From a virus: a stretch of DNA of 21,602 bases. A model generated the notes under the pieces. It did no database searches, was not told the origin of the DNA, and saw only the letters and a list, made by a program, of their open reading frames with translations. Within the stretch, counting starts at the first letter, position 1. Each line of letters begins with the position of its first letter. Where the stretch lies: IMG/VR virus record IMGVR_UViG_3300008117_000958, positions 1 to 21,602 of that record; one strand, given 5' to 3'. The position numbers were made by a program, and so were the translations under genes. Below, piece by piece: positions 14,635 to 20,588 of this stretch.

Positions 14635-14942
14635 TGCTGAACATGGCAGCAGCCAAAATTCCAGCCGACTTGCACGCCTCCCAGGAGGAGGCCGCCGCGC
14701 TTTCCTATTGGAGGGGCCACATGGACGCTAAAATGGACGACTTGACACGAAGAGTTAGCAGCATTGAGGGTAAGGTAAACACTATCCACGAAGATGTCCA
14801 AAAGATCGTGGTGAGCCTTGAGAAGAGGGACGCAGCCGACGGTCAGGTCAAGGGCATCCTTCGCTGGATAGCGCCAGACTCTGCGGCGGCTATTGCCATT
14901 ATCGTGGCGGCTATTGCTATTGCCCTGAGGTTCGTTCCCTAA
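14634..14942 (+). CDS. Coiled-coil protein with C-terminal membrane anchor, XhlA-like
   Basis: This 102-residue protein has an Ala-rich N-terminus, a heptad-type coiled coil (about 28-65: MDDLTRRVSSIEGKVNTIHE...VVSLEKR) and one C-terminal hydrophobic helix (about 82-98, SAAAIAIIVAAIAIAL). The layout is that of haemolysin XhlA-type proteins, which work with holins in some phages. Here it is far from the lysis cassette and on the other strand, so the lysis role is uncertain. Start choice is open: ATG at 14634 or 14643, neither with a good ribosome site. A 15-bp palindrome overlaps the first ATG. An alternative role is a membrane-linked accessory such as superinfection exclusion (speculative). 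Confidence 0.65.
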   Translation: MLNMAAAKIPADLHASQEEAAALSYWRGHMDAKMDDLTRRVSSIEGKVNTIHEDVQKIVVSLEKRDAADGQVKGILRWIAPDSAAAIAIIVAAIAIALRFVP

Positions 14943-14965
14943 TCCACATTTCCACACTATCATTG

Positions 14966-14995
14966 TGGACACACAGCTGTTCTGTGTTGTATACT
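14966..14995 (+). promoter_or_regulatory. Promoter for the phosphoesterase cluster
   Basis: TGGACA (14966-14971, one mismatch to TTGACA), an 18-base spacer and TATACT (14990-14995) form a good sigma-A type promoter. It starts just after the stop of the upstream gene and reads into 15054-16506. Confidence 0.6.
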
Positions 14996-15018
14996 GCTAT
15001 CCGTTGGGGCAACTAGCG

Positions 15019-15040
15019 CCTACCCCGTAGCCGGGCTAGG
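15019..15040 (+). promoter_or_regulatory. Leader hairpin just before the ribosome site
   Basis: CCTA-c-CCCG and CGGG-c-TAGG form an 8-bp stem with one C-C mismatch and a TAGC loop. It ends four bases before the GGGAGG ribosome site (15044-15049) and may influence translation. No known riboswitch is recognised. Confidence 0.35.
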
Positions 15041-15053
15041 TCAGGGAGGTTAA

Positions 15054-15305
15054 ATGACAAGCAGGGCAACCGCTCTTGCTGAGCTGCAAAAGATGCAGTC
15101 GTTTAAACCGCGCGGAGCAAAATGCACCGCGGGTCTTGTTTCAAGAATCCTTGGTGGCAAGGATCGGGAGGCGCTCATTGAGGCGCTTGGAGATCAAACC
15201 ATTGACGCCAACACGATCAGCGTATGGCTTGATCGCAAGGGTCACAAGGTGAGGCGACACACTGTTGCCCGCCACCGACGAGGGGAGTGTGCCTGCAATG
15301 AGTGA
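15054..15305 (+). CDS. Small basic putative DNA-binding protein
   Basis: This 83-residue protein looks helical and basic. The second half (REALIEALGDQTIDANTISV, then LDRKGHKVRRHTVARHRRGECAC) has the shape of a helix-turn-helix: a helix, a turn and a basic recognition helix rich in Arg and His. Small phage and actinobacterial proteins ending in RHRRGxCxC are of this general type and are thought to bind DNA, but the role is not known to me. Start: ATG with GGGAGG five bases upstream, behind a good promoter. Its stop TGA overlaps the ATG of the phosphoesterase gene, so the two are probably coupled. It could be an autoregulator of this two-gene unit (inference). Confidence 0.65.
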   Translation: MTSRATALAELQKMQSFKPRGAKCTAGLVSRILGGKDREALIEALGDQTIDANTISVWLDRKGHKVRRHTVARHRRGECACNE

Positions 15306-16506
15306 TCTAGACGAACTGAAAGCAATACAGTCAGAACGATCAGATGCAAAACGACCGAAAAGACAGCACCCAGAGGGCTGGGAGCCGGGAATCACATGGA
15401 ACGGAAACGAAGGAACCGTTACGACAAGTGGTGGTCCGCTTGATCAGGCGGCGGATTGGTCGGCAGTACTTAAGGTGTGGGGTCTTGATCCCGACCACTT
15501 TGAAGTTGTTGAGCCAATCCTTTTTAATGTTTGGGGTAACCCAGAGGGCGTTCCAAATCGCCAATGGAAGGGCAAGGTCGTTCGCAAAAGCGTAGAGCGC
15601 GGCGTTGAACTTAATGATCTTATTGATGAAATAAAAAAGCATAAGCCCGGAAAAGTCACAACATTTGATGGCGACACGGCACTTGTCGTGGGAATCTCAG
15701 ACCTGCAGATGGGCAAGGGTGAAGGGGGCGGCTCCGAGGGCATCGTCTCTAGATTCCTAGCCGGAATTAATGAGGTTGAGAATCGCTGGAAGGAGCTCGT
15801 GAAGACGGGCAGGAAGCTTGACAGGCTTGTGGTGCTTGGCCTTGGGGACCTCATTGAGTCCTGCGACGGCCACTACGCCATGCAGACCTTCCAGAACGAT
15901 CTTGATCGGCGAGAGCAGGTTAAGGTCGTGCGACGACTTCTTGTCAAGGCACTAACCTCGTGGGCGAAGATTGCCCCGAGGGTTGTAGTCGCTTCGGTTC
16001 CGGGGAACCACGGAGAGAACCGACGCAATGGAAAGGCATACACAACATTCAGCGACAACGATGACGTTGCGGTGTTTGAGCAGGTTGCAGAGATCCTTGC
16101 TGCCAACCCAGATGTGTATGGGAATGTGACATTCATGTTCCCGCAGGACGAACTCACGCTAACGATGGATGTTCACGGGACAATCCTTGGGCTCGCCCAC
16201 GGGCATCAAGCCCGACGGGGAGGCGCGGTATCAGCCGCAAAGATCAAGGCGTGGTGGAAGGATCAGGCGTATGGGATGCAGAGGGTTGCAGACGCAACCA
16301 TTCTGGTGACAGGCCACTACCACCACCTCTCGGTCCTTACCGAGGGAATCAGGACGCACATTCAGGCACCATCTCTTGATGGTGGCTCTCAGTGGTTTAC
16401 TGAGACGGCTGGCGTGAAGTCTGCGCCTGGGCTTTTGACTTTTACAATAAGTAAGATTGGCTGGGACGACCTTCGGGTCTTACCCTGCCTTAGCGAGAAC
16501 GCTTAA
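15298..16506 (+). CDS. Calcineurin-like metallophosphoesterase
   Basis: This 402-residue protein has the ordered metal-binding motifs of the calcineurin-like superfamily: S-D135-L-Q (family D-x-H, here Q), L-G-D183/184-L-I-E (family GDxxD, here E), V-P-G-N-H238-G-E, H301-G-H303 and G-H340-Y-H-H. These bind two metal ions and hydrolyse phosphomono- or diesters. Many actinophages carry a relative as a putative nuclease or phosphatase; the substrate here is not known. The first 120 residues are a family-specific N-terminal extension. I chose the ATG at 15298 (MSDLDELKAIQ), which overlaps the previous stop, rather than 15265, which lies inside the previous gene. The 3' end overlaps the convergent neck gene by 17 bases. 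The D-x-Q and GDxxE variants could weaken one metal site. Confidence 0.88.
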   Translation: MSDLDELKAIQSERSDAKRPKRQHPEGWEPGITWNGNEGTVTTSGGPLDQAADWSAVLKVWGLDPDHFEVVEPILFNVWGNPEGVPNRQWKGKVVRKSVERGVELNDLIDEIKKHKPGKVTTFDGDTALVVGISDLQMGKGEGGGSEGIVSRFLAGINEVENRWKELVKTGRKLDRLVVLGLGDLIESCDGHYAMQTFQNDLDRREQVKVVRRLLVKALTSWAKIAPRVVVASVPGNHGENRRNGKAYTTFSDNDDVAVFEQVAEILAANPDVYGNVTFMFPQDELTLTMDVHGTILGLAHGHQARRGGAVSAAKIKAWWKDQAYGMQRVADATILVTGHYHHLSVLTEGIRTHIQAPSLDGGSQWFTETAGVKSAPGLLTFTISKIGWDDLRVLPCLSENA

Positions 16507-17053
16507 CGCTGTTCGCAACATGCTTCTGGAGGGCCTTGCCGTACATCGCGGCGAGGTCCTCCCCAAGCAGCTTTAGTGTTTTTTGCATCGTAAACCACTG
16601 GACCCCCTCCTCAAAGAATCCATAGAGGCTTTCTGGGTATTGGAAATACGGCTTTCCCGAGTATGGGTCAATTGGGTTTCCGCCATATTGAACGCGTATG
16701 CTTCCGTCTTTCGCGACTTCCTGCTGGTAGATGCTGTGCGGCGCATCAGGGGTCACGAGTGATTTTTGAAGTCTCCCAGTCTTTACCGGAGTGCCAAGAC
16801 CAACCCCAAACTTTGAATTCCCACTCTTCCCGCGAGGTCTGGTTTTCCTGAAAATTTCAGCAAGGCTTGTGCCGTACTTCCTGTGATAAATAGCAGATCT
16901 GATCATTGAAAACCCTTGGGCCTGAACCTTCACAAGCGCCGCCCTAGACTGCTTATTGCTAACAGCCTTGGCAAGCGCACGAAGCGCGCTCATCGCTTCG
17001 TTGATTCCAGAAAGACCAGAGCGGCTTCCCCTGCCGATTGTCCTGTAGGCCAT
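16490..17053 (-). CDS. HK97 gp10-like neck protein
   Basis: This 187-residue basic protein has the pattern of HK97 gp10-type neck or tail-completion proteins: an N-terminal helix (LSGINEAMSALRALAKAV), a segment after it (AALVKVQAQGFSMIRSAIYH), the P-V-K-T-G-R-L-Q-K-S-L motif near residue 90 (family PVdTGrLrrS), a Gly-Gly-x-Pro turn and the Y-G-F-F-E-E-G-V-Q-W-F segment (family yg.fvEfGt). The PVKTGRLQKS motif makes the family call firm. It joins head and tail. Its ATG overlaps the previous stop as TAATG, so it is translationally coupled to the head-closure gene. The last 17 bases overlap the convergent phosphoesterase gene. Confidence 0.88.
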   Translation of the reverse strand: MAYRTIGRGSRSGLSGINEAMSALRALAKAVSNKQSRAALVKVQAQGFSMIRSAIYHRKYGTSLAEIFRKTRPRGKSGNSKFGVGLGTPVKTGRLQKSLVTPDAPHSIYQQEVAKDGSIRVQYGGNPIDPYSGKPYFQYPESLYGFFEEGVQWFTMQKTLKLLGEDLAAMYGKALQKHVANSVKRSR

Positions 17054-17382
17054 TAACGCTCAGCTCGTTTCGCCTTTACAATCAGGTGATGCTTCAGGCT
17101 TTCCTGCTCAATCCCTATAACTTCAAATTCATAGCCGTCAGCAACAAGGCGGTCGGTCATTGAGGGTCGGTCGTCACCAGTAAGGAACGGCAGCCAGAAC
17201 CTGTAAACCTGAAACTCAACAGGACCAGTCTGAACGTTTAGCTCTGTCCCCTGCTGTTGCTGGTAATGGCCCTTTTTAGTCCAAATGGTCGTGACGCTCA
17301 CCGTTGGGGTGCCGTCTGCGGCGTGACCAGTCTGACCCTCTCTTTTTAGCGTGATGTTTGTAACGAATCCTGGCAGCGCCAT
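17053..17382 (-). CDS. Head-closure (stopper) protein
   Basis: This 109-residue beta-rich protein starts MALPGFVTNITLKREG and has the shape of phage head-tail joining or stopper proteins: a strand pair (TPTVSVTTIWTKKGHY), an aromatic beta hairpin (VEFQVYRFWLPFL), the PSMTDRLVADGYEFEVIGI segment (typical of the family: D.l...g..Y.V.gi) and a C-terminal strand (HHLIVKAKRAE). These seal the head after DNA packaging. The order connector, stopper, gp10-like is the normal head-tail order. The start overlaps the stop of the connector and the stop overlaps the start of the neck gene, both as TAATG. Confidence 0.82.
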   Translation of the reverse strand: MALPGFVTNITLKREGQTGHAADGTPTVSVTTIWTKKGHYQQQQGTELNVQTGPVEFQVYRFWLPFLTGDDRPSMTDRLVADGYEFEVIGIEQESLKHHLIVKAKRAER

Positions 17383-18115
17383 TAGCGCACCGAGATAAAC
17401 CGATAAGGATCAAGAATGGTGCAGGCTGCTGATGGCACCTGCAGGACACTTGCGCCGCTGGCTGGTTTATCTGAATACATTTCCATCTCCCCGACGCGAA
17501 GCCTAGAAAGACCGTTCAGCCCCTGCTTTGCGAGACTATCTCGAGCAATCAGGTCAACTGCGGTGAGGGCAACGGCATCCTTGATGTCGGTTGGCGTGTA
17601 TTGGTGACCGTGGGTATATGTGATCTCGGCCACAGGCTCAATGAGCCCAAGGGCGACAATCGCTGGGAACAGCGAATACGTCACATTTGCCAGGCTTGTA
17701 ATCTCAACATAGCCACGGTCTGGATTGATGTAAATATCATTGACGGTAAATGCCGCGTTCTGCTGGTTGCTAACATAGACCCTAAAGGCGGCAACGGAGA
17801 CAATCGGCTTTTCTCGCGGATATACGCGGCGACTTTTCTGGTTCCAAACGTGTCGCTCGGTTGTTTGTCGGTATTGGAACGAATAGCCGACGTATGCGTC
17901 AACAAGCCGAGAGGCTGTTCCGATGAATGAGTCCAGCGCCGCATCAGATAGGTCGGTCCCAGCGCCGTCCGTGAGGTCTCCGAGCTCGTAGTCGCGGAAC
18001 TCCTCCGCCGTGAGGTACCCAAGCGTCTTGCCCCTGACAGTGGAGTAGGACCCAGCGGCACTCGTGCTGCTATTGATTAGGCGATGTCTGGTACTGGAAT
18101 TGTGACTCGGATCAT
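17382..18115 (-). CDS. Head-tail connector (adaptor) protein, start disturbed by a frame change
   Basis: The main frame from 18080 to 17382 encodes a connector: G-K-T-L-G-Y-L-T-A-E-E-F at the front, a helical segment (SDAALDSFIGTASRLVDAYVG), then EKPIVSVAAFRVYV, a turn (NDIYINPDRGYVEI), an Ala-rich helix (DIKDAVALTAVDLIARDSLA) and a C-terminal DPYRFISVR. This is a typical gp6/gp15-type adaptor that plugs onto the portal. The frame has no ATG, GTG or TTG near this point, and its upstream end runs into the opposite gene as unlikely sequence. A separate frame begins ATG (18115), MIRVTIPVPDIA, with AGGAGG 11 bases upstream, and hits TAA at 18077. A -1 change at 18080 would join them (...PDIALINSS). 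One missing C would explain it. Confidence 0.75.
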
Positions 18116-18171
18116 GTGCTGATTGTCCTCCTAACGGTCTTTTTAGTCTACCCCTATTTGATCTACGGCTG

Positions 18172-18180
18172 TGATACAAT
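18172..18180 (+). promoter_or_regulatory. Extended -10 promoter for the glycosyltransferase-like gene
   Basis: TGATACAAT is an extended -10 element (TG-n-TACAAT). The predicted start site lies near 18187, close to the AAGGAGG ribosome site (18188-18194), which is four bases before the ATG. No good -35 hexamer is seen at 17 bases. The 5' leader would be only about 12 bases. Confidence 0.5.
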
Positions 18181-18198
18181 CCCACCCAAGGAGGACCC

Positions 18199-19065
18199 AT
18201 GGGAAAGAAAGCACGAGAGAACAGGGAGCGCCAAATCGCCGAGCAGAAGGCTGAGGGCGGGCAGGACTTGCCTAAAGTCTACGTGTCAACCCCATCCCTT
18301 GACGGCAATATGTCGTGGGGCTATACAAAGAGCGTCCTTGACATTCAGCGAGCATGCTCTAAGTTTGGTCTAAAGTTTGCCTGGAGAGTTGTTTGGGGAA
18401 ACTCAATCCTCCCCCTAGCAAGAAACAAGATTGTCTCTCAGTTTATGTCTAGCGGATACGACTTCCTTGTCATGATTGACGGTGATATTGAGGTTGACGC
18501 GAAGGACATCCTTGGCGCCGTGCTTAGTGGCAAACAGTTTGTCGGCATCCCATGCTCTAAGCGCGCAATGGACTTCGGTCGGCTAAGGGACTTCACTATT
18601 GCTGCAGGCAAGGACGTTCCGCCAGAGTACCTGTCATCTTATTTCTGTGCTCCAAACTTTATTGTTGGAGAGGACTCAACTGAGAATCTTGACGAAATTG
18701 CCAAGGATCTCAATCTTGTTCGGGCTGAAAAGATTGGCACCGGCTGCGTTGTGATCCATCGTTCTGTTTTTGAGAAGTTCCAAGAGAGCTTCCCGGGTCG
18801 GGTGTATCTTGAGCCAGATGGGGTCGGCGAAGAGGCTAAGGCGAAAGCGCCAATCCAGACATTTGAATACTTCAGATATGCCCTAGACGATGAGGGGTTC
18901 TTTATTGGGGAAGACTTCATGTTCTGCAACGACTGGAGATCCACTGGGGGAGAGATCTGGCTCAAGGTTGATGCCATTACTCGCCACTACGGTACGACCC
19001 ACTTCACGTGGGACGCAGCGGCCTTGCAGCCAGTTTCTAGGGCGATACCCGACGGCGGCGACTAG
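18199..19065 (+). CDS. Glycosyltransferase-like protein (GT-A fold)
   Basis: This 288-residue protein has a basic N-terminus (MGKKARENRERQ), then KVYVSTPSLDGNMSWG, the L-P-L-A-R-N-K-I-V segment (residues 71-79) and a hydrophobic strand leading to M-I-D-G-D-I-E-V-D, whose D94-G-D96 is the DxD-type motif that binds metal and nucleotide sugar in GT-A enzymes. The family (Anp1 or GT2-like) occurs in several phages, where it may modify the phage DNA, a virion protein or the host surface. The acceptor cannot be read from sequence. There is no membrane segment. The strand is opposite to the surrounding head genes, and the gene has its own promoter and ribosome site, so it behaves as a moron. The 3' end overlaps the convergent 78-residue gene by 29 bases. 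Confidence 0.75.
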   Translation: MGKKARENRERQIAEQKAEGGQDLPKVYVSTPSLDGNMSWGYTKSVLDIQRACSKFGLKFAWRVVWGNSILPLARNKIVSQFMSSGYDFLVMIDGDIEVDAKDILGAVLSGKQFVGIPCSKRAMDFGRLRDFTIAAGKDVPPEYLSSYFCAPNFIVGEDSTENLDEIAKDLNLVRAEKIGTGCVVIHRSVFEKFQESFPGRVYLEPDGVGEEAKAKAPIQTFEYFRYALDDEGFFIGEDFMFCNDWRSTGGEIWLKVDAITRHYGTTHFTWDAAALQPVSRAIPDGGD

Positions 19066-19273
19066 TCCTCTTACACCCCAGGTTGTAGGCTTCGCTAAGG
19101 TTCCTTCTGTGAACCATTGCAATACCCTCTTTGAAGTTGTAAATGCTGCCGTCTGAGAATACGACGTTCCCCTCAAGCGGACCACGGACTTCCACCCTGT
19201 AAAAGGGGTCGTAATTCTCCGTGGCTCTCTGGGCAATCTTTTTTGCCAGATCGTAACCGTTGTCATCACTCAT
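19037..19273 (-). CDS. Hypothetical 78-residue protein after the capsid gene
   Basis: No family is recognised. The protein starts MSDDNGYDLAKKIAQRATEN, then has short strands (YRVEVRGPLEGNVVFSDG, SIYNFKEG) and a basic tail (CKRTSRRRRVSP). A small helix plus beta sheet is likely, with a nucleic-acid-binding tail possible. It lies downstream of the capsid hairpin, and its last 29 bases overlap the convergent glycosyltransferase-like gene. Its ribosome site is weak (AAGAAG directly before the ATG). The upstream minus-strand sequence TGTTACCAT could be a poor extended -10. It might be a head-tail accessory protein by position. Confidence 0.55.
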   Translation of the reverse strand: MSDDNGYDLAKKIAQRATENYDPFYRVEVRGPLEGNVVFSDGSIYNFKEGIAMVHRRNLSEAYNLGCKRTSRRRRVSP

Positions 19274-19290
19274 CTTCTTATGGTAACAGA

Positions 19291-19320
19291 AAGGGGACCG
19301 GGCTTTCGCCCGATCCCCTT
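19291..19320 (-). terminator. Strong hairpin after the major capsid gene
   Basis: A 13-bp stem (19291-19303 with 19308-19320, one G-U pair) is closed on the minus-strand RNA by a GAAA tetraloop. It begins about 24 bases after the capsid stop codon. The sequence beyond the stem is CTGTT, without a real U-tract, so it is probably a partial terminator or a stabilising 3' hairpin. Confidence 0.65.
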
Positions 19321-19343
19321 CCAGACCAATCGTCAGTTGACGA

Positions 19344-20582
19344 TTAGACGGTTACGCGAACCTTTGCGTTGAACTGCGGAGCCTTGTTCGCAAGACCGAA
19401 CATCACATACATGATGTAGAGCTTGGAAAGAGCACCGTTCACGCCCACTGGAATCTCCAGCGTCGTGATGCTGTCCGCGCCGAGGTACGGCATTGACCAG
19501 GTGTCCTCGTCAATGATGTACATATCGCGATAGTTCGCCGTCGTTGGCGAAGTGACCGTGTACGAGCCGATAGCATCGCCCGCGACCGCAAGGATCGGGA
19601 GTGCGCCAGCAGCCGTAACAACCTGACCAAACGTCGCGCCCGCAACCTCATCGGATGCTGGTGCGTTGTATCGGACAAGGCTCGTCAGCTCGTTTACAAG
19701 GCCAGCGTAGTCCGTTGGCGAGCAAACGATTGCTGATGGGTTACCACCATTGTCGAGAACTGAGGCAACAGCGCTGTTAATCGTGGCGAGATAGGCAGCA
19801 GTGCCCTTCGTCGCGATAATGCCCTGTCCAGCAGCCGAACCCAAGAGCTTGCGGAGACCGTCAAACCCGTTCGCGTCATACGCGCCGAGCTCAGTGGTCG
19901 CGCCTGCACCCGAGGTGACCGTGGCGTTGCCCTGGAAAACCTGCTTCTGAAGCTTGTGTGCGATGGCGGTTACGCCACCAGCAAGCTCAGCCGAGAGGCC
20001 GTTGAACGGCGACCCGCCACCAGTGAGAGCGAACTGCTGCTTAAGCGTGATACCACGGCGGGTAGCAAGCACGGCAACGTTCGTCGTCTGGCGAGCGTAG
20101 GTGTTGTTGTCGTCCGTCACGGTGCCAGTCTCCGTCTGGAAGACTGCGTCGCCGTAGGCGGTCTGCTGATTGAACGCGTGCACAAGGCCGTTTGCAGGCT
20201 CCTTGCGCAGTCGGTCAAACATTGGGAAGCGCTTTACAAACAGCGAATAAAGGATTGGCTCAAGGTCCTGTCGGATAAGAGCCGCGCCGCCGCTGCTGTC
20301 CAGAAGCTTAGAAATGTTTGGGTTCGCGGTTGCAAGTCGGTTAAGGATATCAGCCGAAGCCTGCTTCCCCGTCTCGCGACCAGCCTGAATGTCAAGTGCC
20401 TCGCCGAGCTCAGCGGTGCTCATCTTGCCGAACTTCTTGCGAAGTTCGCGCTGGACGGCATACGCCTCTGCGACGTCGAGATTGTCCTCAGCACCCGAGG
20501 TGCGTGAGACAATTGCGGTGTCGTTCAGGGATTCAAGTCCCTTGTGAACGTCCTGCAGCTTCTCGCGAAGTGTGTCGCTCAT
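19344..20582 (-). CDS. Major capsid protein, HK97-fold
   Basis: This 412-residue protein has the layout of HK97-type capsid proteins. It has a helical N-terminal arm (1-110: SDTLREKLQDVHKGLESL, AYAVQRELRKKFGKMSTAEL), a strand region (DLEPILYSLFVKRFPMFDRL), an E-loop-like segment (TETGTVTDDNNTYAR), and then a spine helix and P-domain with Gly/Ala/Val-rich strands and the A-domain (AIVCSPTDYAGLVNEL). The N-terminal arm of about 110 residues is the size of a delta domain that can serve in scaffolding, but no cleavage site is evident. AGGAG nine bases upstream of the ATG overlaps the stop of the upstream gene. It is the largest head gene and is followed by a strong hairpin. Tube, connector and neck genes downstream agree with this call. 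Confidence 0.85.
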   Translation of the reverse strand: MSDTLREKLQDVHKGLESLNDTAIVSRTSGAEDNLDVAEAYAVQRELRKKFGKMSTAELGEALDIQAGRETGKQASADILNRLATANPNISKLLDSSGGAALIRQDLEPILYSLFVKRFPMFDRLRKEPANGLVHAFNQQTAYGDAVFQTETGTVTDDNNTYARQTTNVAVLATRRGITLKQQFALTGGGSPFNGLSAELAGGVTAIAHKLQKQVFQGNATVTSGAGATTELGAYDANGFDGLRKLLGSAAGQGIIATKGTAAYLATINSAVASVLDNGGNPSAIVCSPTDYAGLVNELTSLVRYNAPASDEVAGATFGQVVTAAGALPILAVAGDAIGSYTVTSPTTANYRDMYIIDEDTWSMPYLGADSITTLEIPVGVNGALSKLYIMYVMFGLANKAPQFNAKVRVTV

Positions 20583-20588
20583 AATTTT

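Noticed and set aside
14562-14972. A 136-residue minus-strand frame over the membrane-anchor gene
   Set aside because: It is antisense of a coiled coil plus membrane helix and spans the divergent palindrome and the plus-strand promoter region. It lacks domain features.
18116-18200. N-terminal extension of the connector frame up to 18200
   Set aside because: It runs antisense into the start of the glycosyltransferase-like gene and across its promoter, and its residues do not resemble a connector.
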